The notes: a model not told the origin generated them from the sequence alone. Positions 34,434 through 44,077 are shown, numbered from the stretch's first letter. The stretch: 64,000 nucleotides of DNA from Pullulanibacillus sp. KACC 23026 (GCF_029094525.1 NZ_CP119107.1:806001-870000), one strand, 5' to 3'. Numbers and translations: made by a program.

Positions 34434-35867
34434 TCAGGTAACGGGGTTCTTTTTAGCTGAAGCTAAGTTTTCGTTAAACTCCAGGTCACGGAAATTAAAA
34501 TAGGACTCAAGGATCGCTGCCTTATCATCTAAGAAAAGCTGGTCGGCAACGGCTGTTACAAGTCTTGGGAGGCCAAATCGCATGCCCGATAAGGCGGAGG
34601 CCACAATGCCACAACTGATTAAAGCGGAATAATTAAATGTAAAAAGGCCATGCAGTGCGTGCTTGCTTTTCTCATCCCGGGCTTGCAAGGCAAAGCCAGG
34701 AGTCAGGTAAGGATGGGCATCAATTTGGGGATTTGCCAAATCCGCTGGTGCTTCATAGACATCCCCCCAGCGAAGAATATGCGGTTCAACCAGCTTCAAC
34801 TCTGGACGCAAGGCGGGATCCGTAACAAGACCGGTGCTGACAATGATAAAGTCAAAGGTAAATTTTCCTTGAGGGGTGGTGACAACAACTCCCTCAGCGG
34901 TAGCCTCCACCTTTAACCAAGGGGCTGCCAAATGGAGGTGAAAACCTGGCCAGCTTGCCGCCCTCCCAAAAGTATCATTGGTTGGTGGTTGGTTGTTCTT
35001 GAAAAAATGGGCCATGACGGCGTATTTCTCTGAGTCCTCTAAACAATAATAGCGTTCAATAAGTCCAGAGGGTTCCATTTTTCTAATCGGATTAATTCTG
35101 GGCAACTCTTTTCGGCGTACAAAGACATGAGCCTCCTTAACTTCCGACGATAAAGCAAAGTTGGCGTTGTCAAAAGCGGAAGCCCCTCCTCCTAATATCC
35201 CCACTGTTTTTCCTTTAAGTGAATGGAAGTCGATCGGTTCAGAGGTGTGGGCGTAAAGGTGACGCGGACATTTTTCAGATATAAAAGAAGGGACATGCCA
35301 TTCGCCGCCGCCCTGAATCCCAGTGGCGAGGACGACTTTACGGGCTAAAAGGGTGTTAGAGAAGGCACCGGCTCCTTCAACATGCAGCCGGTAGAGACCC
35401 TTATCAAACGGTTCGATTAACTTGAGTTGGACCTCATTTCGGACGGGGAGCTGCAAAACTTCCCGATACCAGCGTAGGTAGGCCATCCAGTCGCCGCGAG
35501 GGATTTTATCGATTGCCTCCCATGCAGTTGTCCCATATTGCGCCTCCCACCAAGAGCGGAAGGTAAGAGTGGGGATCCCATAGTCAATGGATGTCAGGTG
35601 CTTAGGCGTTCTTAAAGTAACCATTCTAGCGTACGTTTCCCACGGGCCCTCAAACCCCTCTGGATTTTCGTCAATCACGAGGAGGTTGGCTATTCTTTCG
35701 CGCAAGAGACCAAAGGCAGTGCCAAGACCGCTTTGCCCCCCGCCGACAATGATCACATCATACACATGACGCTCAGAATCTTTAACTGGGTGGACCCTAT
35801 TCATTTTCCCAAAGGCGAGGCAAGCGAGATCCTTTTTGACTTGCTCATTTAAAGCTTCTAAGCTCAA
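34434..35867 (-). CDS. FAD/NAD(P)-binding monooxygenase-like flavoprotein; candidate urate oxidase
   Basis: 477 residues with an FAD-binding GGGQSGLG near residues 43-50, an NADPH-type GILGGGASAFDNA near 225-237, and the ATG motif VVLATG typical of class B (FMO/BVMO-like) flavoproteins. It is not a member of the uricase (PucL) fold nor clearly of the HpxO type. The cluster has HIU hydrolase and OHCU decarboxylase but no uricase, and this gene sits between HIU hydrolase and the permease. A role in oxidising urate to 5-hydroxyisourate is therefore inferred from position; other purine-side oxidations remain possible. Confidence 0.75.
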   Translation of the reverse strand: MSLEALNEQVKKDLACLAFGKMNRVHPVKDSERHVYDVIIVGGGQSGLGTAFGLLRERIANLLVIDENPEGFEGPWETYARMVTLRTPKHLTSIDYGIPTLTFRSWWEAQYGTTAWEAIDKIPRGDWMAYLRWYREVLQLPVRNEVQLKLIEPFDKGLYRLHVEGAGAFSNTLLARKVVLATGIQGGGEWHVPSFISEKCPRHLYAHTSEPIDFHSLKGKTVGILGGGASAFDNANFALSSEVKEAHVFVRRKELPRINPIRKMEPSGLIERYYCLEDSEKYAVMAHFFKNNQPPTNDTFGRAASWPGFHLHLAAPWLKVEATAEGVVVTTPQGKFTFDFIIVSTGLVTDPALRPELKLVEPHILRWGDVYEAPADLANPQIDAHPYLTPGFALQARDEKSKHALHGLFTFNYSALISCGIVASALSGMRFGLPRLVTAVADQLFLDDKAAILESYFNFRDLEFNENLASAKKNPVT

Positions 35868-35951
35868 GGTTCATCACCTCTTTCAATCATTTTGTACGGT
35901 TTGATAGGCTTTCCGCGAGCCTCCCCGGCTTTTCGATTAGCTGAGGAAAAA

Positions 35952-37274
35952 TCAAGAAATTTCTTTGCTTAAGTTTGACTTCAAATCGACAGCGTCTATG
36001 GGTGCTTTAATGGGCTTATTCAGAATCAAATTTAAAAAAATGGCGGTCAGACTGCCGGCGATAATGCCATCACTGCATAAAATTTGCAGCGCTCCAGGTA
36101 AAGCGGCGAACAGATTCGGAACGACGGTCGCACCGAGCCCAATAGAGACCGAACAGGCAATGACTAAGAGATTATTGTTATTTGAAAAATCAACATCGTG
36201 CAGCATTTTAATCCCAGAAGACACGACCATTCCAAACATGATGACGGTTGCCCCTCCAAGAACGGCGGTCGGGATCATGGTGGCTAGCGCGGCTATTTTA
36301 GGAACTAGACCTAAGGCGATCAAAATCAATCCTGCCGCAATGGTGACACTGCGCTTCTTAATCCCAGATAGTTGAACCAGCCCCACATTCTGCGAGAAGG
36401 TGCTGTAAGGGAAGGCATTAAAAATCGCGCCGAGTGCAAAGGCTAATCCTTCTGTCCGATACCCGCGGATGATGTCTTTATTGGAAAGTGTTTTTCCTGT
36501 TATTTTACTGAGTGCAAGAAAGGCTCCTGTCGATTCCACCATAATGACGGACCCAACGATGAGCATGGTCAGGATGGGAACGAGATTAAAGGTTGGGACT
36601 CCGAAATAGAAAGGAGTGGGGACGCGGAACCATGAGGCACTCAGGACCGCTTGTGTATCTAATTGCCCCATAAAGCCCGCTGCGATCGTGCCGGCAATAA
36701 TCCCAATCAAGACAGAAATAGCCCGGAGAAAGCCTTTGAAGAAGCGATTCATGATTAAAATGATGAGAAGGACACCAAAAGAGAGGACGAGATTGGCAGG
36801 AGAACCGAAATGAGCATTCCCTTCACCGCCTCCCATATTCTCAATGCCTGTTGGAATAAGCGATAAGCCGATGATCATGACCACCGTGCCCGTTACCACA
36901 GGCGGGAACACCTTTAATAATTTTCCATATAGATTAGAAAAAAGAATAATAAAGATACCGGCTGCAAGGATAGAACCATAGATGGCCGAAATGCCAAAGT
37001 GAGTGCCGATCGTAATCATCGGTGAGACGGCGACGAATGAGGTGCCAAGAACAACCGGCAGCCCAATTCCAACAAACCTAGTATTGATCGATTGTAAAAG
37101 TGTCGCTAAGCCGCAGGTCAGTAAATCAACCGCAATGAGAAGAGCCTGCTGCTGAGCGGAGAACTTCAAGGCTGCTCCAACAATAAGCGGAACTAAAATG
37201 GCACCGGCATACATAGCAAGAACATGCTGTAAACCTAAGGAAAAAATTTTGGATGGGCTAATTTTTTCGTTCAT
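35952..37274 (-). CDS. pucK: NCS2-family urate/xanthine permease
   Basis: About 440 residues; the better start is ATG 37274 (AGGGAGAT upstream), not the reading from 37313. About 12-14 transmembrane segments. The NCS2 signature is visible at FSQNVGLVQLSGIKKR (about 296-311), and the usual Glu in VMVESTGAFLAL (about 258-269). Family members import xanthine, uric acid or uracil with protons. Placement in the puc cluster points to urate. A perfect 10-bp inverted repeat lies in the promoter region upstream (37329-37370). Confidence 0.9.
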   Translation of the reverse strand: MNEKISPSKIFSLGLQHVLAMYAGAILVPLIVGAALKFSAQQQALLIAVDLLTCGLATLLQSINTRFVGIGLPVVLGTSFVAVSPMITIGTHFGISAIYGSILAAGIFIILFSNLYGKLLKVFPPVVTGTVVMIIGLSLIPTGIENMGGGEGNAHFGSPANLVLSFGVLLIILIMNRFFKGFLRAISVLIGIIAGTIAAGFMGQLDTQAVLSASWFRVPTPFYFGVPTFNLVPILTMLIVGSVIMVESTGAFLALSKITGKTLSNKDIIRGYRTEGLAFALGAIFNAFPYSTFSQNVGLVQLSGIKKRSVTIAAGLILIALGLVPKIAALATMIPTAVLGGATVIMFGMVVSSGIKMLHDVDFSNNNNLLVIACSVSIGLGATVVPNLFAALPGALQILCSDGIIAGSLTAIFLNLILNKPIKAPIDAVDLKSNLSKEIS

Positions 37275-37328
37275 ATCCGATCTCCCTTTTGTTAATGTCA
37301 TAAAATCTAACATTGTTTGTTCTTATTA

Positions 37329-37370
37329 GTTACACAATAATGAAAAATGAGATAATTGTCATTGTGTAAC
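37329..37370 (-). promoter_or_regulatory. Perfect inverted repeat GTTACACAAT..ATTGTGTAAC, candidate operator for purine genes
   Basis: Ten-bp arms (37329-37338 and 37361-37370) separated by 22 bp, between pucK and pucR. A similar GTTGCACAAAAT lies upstream of pucF near 39138. PucR is the likely binder, although the B. subtilis PucR box is different (CNTTGGTTAA-like). Confidence 0.5.
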
Positions 37371-37452
37371 TTCACTAAAAATTCCTTTCAACATTATTCA
37401 CATTAAACAAAAGGGGCTGAAGCTGATTATATATGATTGTTTTTAACACGAG

Positions 37453-39063
37453 CTAGTTTGGCTGGGCATCTTCCAGAAGCTTTTGGATTCTTAAAGCAAG
37501 GCGAATCTGGAGCGTCGTTTCCGCGTCCTTTAGACTTCTCCCCAAGATTTCTTCGCATTTTTCAATCCGATAGACCACCGTGTTTCGATGCACAAAGAGT
37601 CTTTTGGCTGTTTCGGAGATTTGGCAATGGGTTTCTAAATAGACCGATAATGTCTCAAGCAGAGTGCGGGCTTCTTCTTTAGATGTCTGCATCAGCCCAT
37701 TTAAGGCCAACATGTAGTAATTTTTCAAATCATCTTGTGGGATTTGCCGTAATAATGCCGTGATATCTTTCGTGTGATACGTGTGAATCGCGCCTTTTTG
37801 CTTAGATAGAGTCCCGTGGGCAAGGGCGTCCTTCGCCTCCTGATAAGCTTGCTTAACTTGTAAGAAATTCTGACATGAATTACTCACACCAAAAGAAAGG
37901 GATTCGCTGAAGTATTTGGAGACCGTTAACTGAATGTGTTTGAGCCTCGATTTGACAAAGTCAGTTGGGCGGCTTTGTCCTTCTCCAATCTCAAATAAAA
38001 GAAGGCAAGTTTCCCCCTTTTTGAAAAAATGGATGTTGGGCTCGGTGATTGACGTCATTTCGTTGTCCAGGAAATCAAACAGATCCTCTGTCTTTTCATG
38101 ACTTTCCAAATAACTTTGGTGCAGGTCATCACTATCCATTTTTCCTAGTGCACATATGTAGGTTTGGTCCTTTTTTAAAGCGAATTCGGCTGCACGCCCT
38201 AAGATCTCGTCATTGGAAGTAATGCCTCCTTCTAAAAAGTTCATTAAAAAAACGTTCCGAACATTCCTCTCCTGTTGTTTGAGCGCATTCTCCTTGATGA
38301 GAGAAAAGGAAATGACATTGACCGCCTGTTCAATGGTCAACAGGCTCACTCGATCGGTTTGGTCGATTTCTCCTGCTAATACTAGAAAACCCGTCTTTCT
38401 TTCGCTGATTTGGACCCGAAACAATGTATAGGTTTGTTGGTCTACCAGAATCGAAAAGGATTCGGGGAGAATTGGGGGTGAAGGCAGTGCGACGGGTTCA
38501 AGCAGAAGAGGTGCAACATTACTTGATTGGAAAATGAGTTTAAAATATTGATTGACTAATTGGACGGGTCGGTTGATCAATTGAGATAACGAGTGAAGTA
38601 ATGCCGGGATCCCTTTTCCTTGCATGATGATGTGGGTGAATTGCTTATGCGTCTCAAGGGCAAGCGTTAATTCTTTCGCTCTTTTATCGAGAATAGTATG
38701 GAAGGTGTGATTCACGATTTGGCCGAGTGAGAGATGTAAGGGTAATTCGATAAGGGGAAAATTTAAATCGTTGGCTAATTGAATCACGTCTTCAGGAATC
38801 TCTTCGATAAATCGCTTTGTCTTAATGCCTAATCCGGCGCAGCCTTGGTCGTTCATCATTTTTACGAGCTGAAGAAGTCGAGAAGGCTGGTCTTTGAGGT
38901 GATAAGCGGTTGTCACAAGAAATTCCTTCTCTTTTAAATAATGAACAATATCAGGTGCGTCCATCATATTGACCGATGCCACTTCACGCTCGATTCCGGA
39001 TTCTCCTGCAATCAGCTGCATCCCCTGCAGCTCGGGAATGGTCAAAAGCTCTGTTATCTTCAT
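37453..39063 (-). CDS. pucR: PucR-family purine catabolism regulator
   Basis: About 536 residues from ATG 39063 (AAGGAG upstream). An N-terminal PucR domain (LTIPELQGMQLIAGESGI), a central GGDEF-like regulatory region and a C-terminal PucR-type helix-turn-helix (ISETAKRLFVHRNTVVYRIE, about 480-500) are visible. In B. subtilis PucR activates the purine genes in response to allantoin or related intermediates when nitrogen is limiting. It separates the minus-strand urate genes from the plus-strand allantoin genes, so it can control both from the two flanking spacers. Confidence 0.9.
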   Translation of the reverse strand: MKITELLTIPELQGMQLIAGESGIEREVASVNMMDAPDIVHYLKEKEFLVTTAYHLKDQPSRLLQLVKMMNDQGCAGLGIKTKRFIEEIPEDVIQLANDLNFPLIELPLHLSLGQIVNHTFHTILDKRAKELTLALETHKQFTHIIMQGKGIPALLHSLSQLINRPVQLVNQYFKLIFQSSNVAPLLLEPVALPSPPILPESFSILVDQQTYTLFRVQISERKTGFLVLAGEIDQTDRVSLLTIEQAVNVISFSLIKENALKQQERNVRNVFLMNFLEGGITSNDEILGRAAEFALKKDQTYICALGKMDSDDLHQSYLESHEKTEDLFDFLDNEMTSITEPNIHFFKKGETCLLLFEIGEGQSRPTDFVKSRLKHIQLTVSKYFSESLSFGVSNSCQNFLQVKQAYQEAKDALAHGTLSKQKGAIHTYHTKDITALLRQIPQDDLKNYYMLALNGLMQTSKEEARTLLETLSVYLETHCQISETAKRLFVHRNTVVYRIEKCEEILGRSLKDAETTLQIRLALRIQKLLEDAQPN

Positions 39064-39250
39064 GACGGATCGGCTCCTTGTTAAGAAATGTAACATTCTA
39101 AGTGATAGGTTAAAAAAAGTTTACCACAAATTAGTTAAGTTGCACAAAATAAAATGAAAATTTTTAAAAATATGCCAATGAGATTTGCTTGGGAGAGAGG
39201 TAAACTAAGTTTAAAGTGTTAGAAGATCTATCATGCAGTGAGGTGAAGAC

Positions 39251-40498
39251 ATGGCCATTCAAGAAATGAAACAGCTTTTACAAAATGGGCGGACAGGTGA
39301 CCTGATTGAATGGCTGGCATCATTTGGTCGAACAGATCACGGAGGCGTCACACGGCTTTTATATTCGCCAGCTTGGAAGGAAGCCCAGCTGGCGGTTAAA
39401 GAAATGATGGATCAAACCGTATTAGACACTTATTTTGATTCTGTCGGAAATTTATTTGGCCGTTTGCCTGGCAGTGAGGCGATGGGAGAGACCATTTTGA
39501 CCGGCTCCCATATTGATACGGTGATAGATGGCGGGAAATATGATGGGGCTTATGGGATTATGGCTAGTTTTCTTGCCGTGATGAGGCTCTATCAAACTTA
39601 TGGTTTGCCGAAGAAAACCATTGAGGTGGTCTCACTATGTGAAGAAGAGGGCAGCCGTTTTCCCTTAACTTTTTGGGGGTCCCGTAACATCACGGGTGCG
39701 TATCATCTCTCGGCTGCACAGGGCATTCAGGATTCAAACGGGGTTTCATTAGTAGAAGCGATGAAACAAGCGGGCTTTGACCCCGATAATTATACTCCAG
39801 CTAGCAGAAGGGATATCGCGCGCTTTGTTGAAATTCATATTGAACAGGGGATTGTTTTAGAAAAAGAACAAAATCAGCTAGGGATTGTCACACATATAGT
39901 GGGGCAACGCCGATATACGATCACCATAATCGGAGAGAGTAATCATGCGGGAACAACACCTATGCCCTTGCGGAAGGACGCGGTGAGTACGGCGGCTTAT
40001 TTGATTTCATTTTTAACCGAAAAGGCTAAGGAAGTAGACCGCAAGCTTGTTGCAACAGTTGGGAAGTTAAACGTTCAGCCTAATGTCCCCAACGTGGTGG
40101 CAGGTGAGGTAGAGTTTACGCTGGATATCCGTCATCACGAAGAAGCGGTGATCGGTCATTATTGCTCGGCGATTTTTACAGAGTTTCAACGTTTAGCTGA
40201 AAGTCTTCATATGGAAATAACCGTTTCGAAATGGCTGGATGTGAAACCTGTCGCGATGGACCAAGAGATGGGGAAGGTCATTGGTGAAATAGCCAATAAG
40301 AAATCGATTCGCTATCAGGAGATGATTAGTGGGGCGGGGCATGATGCTCAAGTTTTCGGTTCGGTTTGTCCGACAACTCTCTTATTTGTTCCAAGTCATC
40401 AAGGGATCAGCCATTCACCGAAAGAATGGACGTGTTTAGAAGATTTAGAGATAGGGATTGATATGCTAACGGCTGTTTTATATCAATTAGCCTATTAA
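39251..40498 (+). CDS. pucF: Allantoate amidohydrolase (M20-type metallopeptidase fold)
   Basis: 415 residues, AGTGAGGTGA upstream of the ATG. Metal-site motifs: GSHIDTV (about 84-90), DGAYGIM, EEEGSRFP (about 130-137) and GISHSPKEW near the end; dimerisation part GESNHAGTTPMP. The fold is shared with N-carbamoyl-amino-acid hydrolases, but the puc context marks it as the allantoate step (allantoate to ureidoglycine, CO2 and ammonia). The start of pucG follows 17 bp later. Confidence 0.9.
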   Translation: MAIQEMKQLLQNGRTGDLIEWLASFGRTDHGGVTRLLYSPAWKEAQLAVKEMMDQTVLDTYFDSVGNLFGRLPGSEAMGETILTGSHIDTVIDGGKYDGAYGIMASFLAVMRLYQTYGLPKKTIEVVSLCEEEGSRFPLTFWGSRNITGAYHLSAAQGIQDSNGVSLVEAMKQAGFDPDNYTPASRRDIARFVEIHIEQGIVLEKEQNQLGIVTHIVGQRRYTITIIGESNHAGTTPMPLRKDAVSTAAYLISFLTEKAKEVDRKLVATVGKLNVQPNVPNVVAGEVEFTLDIRHHEEAVIGHYCSAIFTEFQRLAESLHMEITVSKWLDVKPVAMDQEMGKVIGEIANKKSIRYQEMISGAGHDAQVFGSVCPTTLLFVPSHQGISHSPKEWTCLEDLEIGIDMLTAVLYQLAY

Positions 40499-40514
40499 AA
40501 GGAGTGCGAGGCAA

Positions 40515-41738
40515 GTGGGATATACTGATAGATTGTCACCGAAGCGAATCATCATGACACCTGGACCTGTTGAAGTGGATCCTCGTGTATTAAGGGCGAT
40601 GAGTACACCGATTTTGGGCCAATTTGATCCAGAATTTACGAAACTCATGAATGAAGTTATGGCCATGCTCCGACAAGTGTTTCAAACGAAAAACCAATGG
40701 GCTTTTCCGATTGATGGGACGTCCAGATCGGGCATTGAAGCCTTGCTTTGCAGCCTCATTGAACCGGGGGACCGGGTTCTCGTTCCTATCTACGGGAGAT
40801 TCGGGCATCTATTAGTCGAGATTGGCGAACGATACGGCGCTGAAATCTATACGTTGGAGTGTCCTTGGGGAGAGGTGTTTGACCCGCAGCAAGTAATTGA
40901 TGAAATGGCGAAGGTTCAGCCTAAGATTGTCGCGCTCGTTCATGGCGAAACCTCGACGGGATGCATGCAGCCGCTTCGGGAAATTGGAAAGGCTTGCCGC
41001 AAGCAGGATTGTTTGTTTGTTGTGGATGCGGTGGCTTCCATTGGTGGTGTGGCTGTCAAAACGGATGAGTGGTTGATTGATGGTGTTGTTGGAGGGACGC
41101 AAAAGTGTTTATCCGTTCCTTCAGGGATGGCGCCGATTACTTATAATGAACGGATCGAAACGATTCTACTCTCTCGAAAAAAAGTGGAGCGCGGGATCGC
41201 GACAGAGGAGGATTTGCACTTCAGACGGACCCGGCATCCCATTTCAAGCAACTATTTTGATTTAAGTATGCTTCAAGATTATTGGGGACCGAGGCGTCTC
41301 AATCATCATACAGAGGCTACTTCTATGGTCTATGCCCTTCATGAAGGACTTCAGCTTGTTCTCGCAGAAGGGCTTGAACAGCGCTTTACCCGCCATCGGT
41401 TTCATGAAAAAGCGCTTATCGCGGGATTAGAGGCGATGGGACTACATCTGTTTGGTGATCCCGAGCATAAGCTGCCGTGTGTCACGTGTGTGGAAATTCC
41501 AGACGGAGTGGACGGTGAGTCGGTAAGACGTTTGCTCCTTGATTCGTTTGGCATCGAGATTGCTTCCTCGTTCGGTCCTCTACATGGAAAGATCTGGCGA
41601 ATTGGCACGATGGGGTACAGCTGCCGCAAAGAAAATGTGCTTGCTGTTTTGGCCGGCTTAGAAGCTGTCTTAATTCGCCATAGCGCAAGTGTTAATCGTG
41701 GTGAAGCCCTGCAAGCTGCACTGGATGTTTATGTTTAG
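40515..41738 (+). CDS. pucG: (S)-ureidoglycine-glyoxylate aminotransferase
   Basis: 407 residues from GTG 40515, with AGGAG about 12 bases upstream. A class V PLP enzyme starting with the typical MTPGPVEVDPRVLRAMSTP. The PLP Lys lies in GGTQKCLSVPSG (about 197). In Bacillus PucG transaminates ureidoglycine with glyoxylate to give oxalurate and glycine. It lies directly after pucF, whose product is its substrate. Confidence 0.92.
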   Translation: MGYTDRLSPKRIIMTPGPVEVDPRVLRAMSTPILGQFDPEFTKLMNEVMAMLRQVFQTKNQWAFPIDGTSRSGIEALLCSLIEPGDRVLVPIYGRFGHLLVEIGERYGAEIYTLECPWGEVFDPQQVIDEMAKVQPKIVALVHGETSTGCMQPLREIGKACRKQDCLFVVDAVASIGGVAVKTDEWLIDGVVGGTQKCLSVPSGMAPITYNERIETILLSRKKVERGIATEEDLHFRRTRHPISSNYFDLSMLQDYWGPRRLNHHTEATSMVYALHEGLQLVLAEGLEQRFTRHRFHEKALIAGLEAMGLHLFGDPEHKLPCVTCVEIPDGVDGESVRRLLLDSFGIEIASSFGPLHGKIWRIGTMGYSCRKENVLAVLAGLEAVLIRHSASVNRGEALQAALDVYV

Positions 41739-41756
41739 GACTCATTTCTAAGTGGA

Positions 41757-41882
41757 TTTTGGCGGAAATAGGCGAGACAGCACGAGGTGAATTCAAGGTA
41801 GCGGGTTCCAAGTAGTAGCCTGAGTCGCGGATTGCCGTGGAAAGCGAGCCTAAAGAGCTTAAATTAAAAAACAACAAAGTTT
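41757..41882 (-). repeat. Dispersed ~160-bp element, diverged copy 3 (inverted)
   Basis: Read on the minus strand it contains TTTGTTGTTTTT, GGCTCGCTTTCC, GGCAATCCG and GTCTCGCCTATTTCC in the same order as the other two copies, with gaps. The remainder of the 41739-42094 gap holds only a palindromic element (42053-42076) before the allantoinase gene. Confidence 0.7.
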
Positions 41883-42052
41883 AAAAAATCGATATAGAAT
41901 TCTTTTTACTTAAGAAATGATCAAGAGGAAGTCACGAATCTGTGAAGCGAGGTTGTAGTGAACCGATTGATTGCAGCTGCCTCATGATGGTCTTCTTAGC
42001 TTTTTCTTCATAAAAAAATCACTTTAACAGGCAACGCTTTGGATCAAGTGAG

Positions 42053-42076
42053 TGAAACGGGAGAACCGTCCCCGTA
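42053..42076. repeat. Palindromic element, half copy
   Basis: GTGAAACGGGAGAACCGTCCCC, 20 bp before the allantoinase start and directly before its ribosome site. Confidence 0.75.
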
Positions 42077-42094
42077 AAGAGAGGTGGAATTGAC

Positions 42095-43468
42095 ATGTCT
42101 GATTTTGATCTCTTGATTCGTAACGGAATGGTTGTGTTACCAAACGAGGTAAAGAAGGTCGATCTGGCTATTAAAGAGGGGCGAATTATCAAGATTGGTG
42201 AACAGTTATCTGGAACCGCAAGTGAGGAATTGGATGTGAACGGCAAGACGATCTTCCCCGGCCTTATCGATGTCCATGTCCATTTCAGTGAACCGGGAAG
42301 GGAACATTGGGAAGGGTTTGAGACGGGTTCAAGGATGATGGCGGCCGGTGGATGCACAACCTACTTTGATATGCCCCTCAATGGGATTCCTTCCACAGTG
42401 GAGCAGGCGGCTTTTGAACAAAAAGCGGAAATCGGCAGCCGAAAGTCAGTCGTTGATTTTGCCTTATGGGGCGGACTTGTCCCTGGGAACATAAAGGACT
42501 TAAGAGGGCTTGCGGAGTCGGGGGTTATTGGATTTAAAGCTTTTCTATCGGATACAGGGAATGATGAATTTGAGCGGGCGGATGATCTGACCTTATTAGA
42601 CGGTATGAAAGAAATCGCCTCCCTCGGAAAAATTTTAGCCTTACATGCTGAAAGTGCGCCCATAACCAATTGGCTTTTGCAGGAAAAGAAGGAAAAAGGG
42701 CTAATCAGCGCTGATAATTATTTGGAAACACGTCCGATTCTTGCTGAAGCGGAGGCGGTGGAACGGGCCATTTATTACGCGCAGCTAACAGGTTGCCCGC
42801 TTCATTTTGTCCACATCAGCAGTCAAGCGGCTGTTGAAAAAATTGAAGCGGCCAAGCAACAAGGCCTGGCGATTTCTGTAGAAACGTGCCCGCATTATCT
42901 CTTATTCTCTCATGATGATCTTGTGGAAAAAGGGGCGATTGCCAAATGTGCGCCACCTTTACGGAAGAAAGACGAGCAAAAACAATTAATTCGTTTATTA
43001 AGAGAAGGCAAGTTTGATATGGTGTCCTCTGACCACTCGCCTTGTCCTTATTCGATGAAGGACCCCGCCAAGCACACGTTATTTGAAGCCTGGGGTGGCA
43101 TCAGCGGCGGACAATTCACCTTACTTTCCATGTTGGAGCTCGCTTTAGAGCATGAAATCCCTTTAACACAAATTGCCAAATGGACAGCGGAGATGCCGGC
43201 GCAGCGCTTTAATCTTGAAACGAAAGGAAAAATTGAAGTGGGCATGGATGCTGATCTTGCTATTGTTTCCTTCGAACCGTTCACAGTTCGTGAAGACAAT
43301 TTTCATGCCAAACATAAACAAAGCCTTTATGTTGGCCACACCTTCCCATGCACCATCGAAGAGACCATAAATCGTGGAAAAACCATCTATAAAAATGGCA
43401 AACTCGTCAATCATGCAGCAGGAAAGCTATGGATCAACCGAACTGAAACCAAACCGAATCCCGTTTAA
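42095..43468 (+). CDS. pucH: Allantoinase
   Basis: 457 residues; GAGAGGTGGAA upstream. A cyclic amidohydrolase (TIM barrel): metal His pair in DVHVHFSEPG (about 59-68), carboxylated Lys in GFKAFLSD (about 147-154), HAES (about 186), HISS (about 242) and SSDHSPC (about 314-320). The sequence around the carboxylated Lys and the puc context identify allantoinase rather than dihydropyrimidinase. It turns allantoin into allantoate, which PucF then takes up. Confidence 0.92.
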   Translation: MSDFDLLIRNGMVVLPNEVKKVDLAIKEGRIIKIGEQLSGTASEELDVNGKTIFPGLIDVHVHFSEPGREHWEGFETGSRMMAAGGCTTYFDMPLNGIPSTVEQAAFEQKAEIGSRKSVVDFALWGGLVPGNIKDLRGLAESGVIGFKAFLSDTGNDEFERADDLTLLDGMKEIASLGKILALHAESAPITNWLLQEKKEKGLISADNYLETRPILAEAEAVERAIYYAQLTGCPLHFVHISSQAAVEKIEAAKQQGLAISVETCPHYLLFSHDDLVEKGAIAKCAPPLRKKDEQKQLIRLLREGKFDMVSSDHSPCPYSMKDPAKHTLFEAWGGISGGQFTLLSMLELALEHEIPLTQIAKWTAEMPAQRFNLETKGKIEVGMDADLAIVSFEPFTVREDNFHAKHKQSLYVGHTFPCTIEETINRGKTIYKNGKLVNHAAGKLWINRTETKPNPV

Positions 43469-43582
43469 CGTGATTCGGTTCTCGCAGTTTCTAAAGCCTG
43501 ACGCGAGGAGACCACATTTATACGTTCAGGTGAATGGCCTCACGCAGTTTCTACTATAAAGCCCAAATCGAGGTGATCCCGC

Positions 43583-44077
43583 ATGATGACGTTAAAAACA
43601 TTAAATGACATGAGTGAATCTGATTTTGTTGATCAGTTAAAGGCTATATATGAGCATTCACCCTGGGTAGGGGAACGCGTTTTAAATAATCGGCCCTTTT
43701 TAACACTTGAGGCTCTTCATTCTGCGATGGTTCATGCCGTGATGGGAGCAACTAAAAGTGAACAGCTTCGGTTGATCAAAGCCCATCCCAACCTGGGTGC
43801 CAGAATTGCCATGAGCTCCTCTTCGGTATCCGAACAAAAAGGAGCAGGATTAAGCGAATTAACTGAGGACGAGTATCAAAGGTTTCAAGAAGCCAACCAA
43901 GCCTATATGGCCAAGTTCAACTTCCCATTTATCCTAGCAGTTAAAGGAAAAGATAAACATCTAATATACAAAGCATTAAAAGAACGCCACACGAACTCAA
44001 TTGATGCCGAATTTAAAGAAGCCCTCCACCAAATCCACCAAATAGCCAGGCACCGCTTAGAAGCCATATTCAATTGA
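43583..44077 (+). CDS. uraD: OHCU decarboxylase
   Basis: 164 residues; GAGGTGAT 5 bases before the ATG. Helical protein with the motif KAHPNLGARIA (His near 72) and SSVSEQKGAGL that define 2-oxo-4-hydroxy-4-carboxy-5-ureidoimidazoline decarboxylases. It gives S-allantoin. In B. subtilis this domain is fused to uricase (PucL); here it stands alone, and no uricase is in the window. The stop TGA is the first base triplet of a palindromic-element array. Confidence 0.92.
   Translation: MMTLKTLNDMSESDFVDQLKAIYEHSPWVGERVLNNRPFLTLEALHSAMVHAVMGATKSEQLRLIKAHPNLGARIAMSSSSVSEQKGAGLSELTEDEYQRFQEANQAYMAKFNFPFILAVKGKDKHLIYKALKERHTNSIDAEFKEALHQIHQIARHRLEAIFN

Noticed and set aside
35895-35945. Fourth copy of the ~160-bp dispersed element
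   Set aside because: Only GGCTTTCCGCGAGCCTCC is shared; too short to call a copy.
37300-37453. Purine riboswitch before pucK
   Set aside because: No match to the conserved purine aptamer core; the inverted repeat is better read as an operator.
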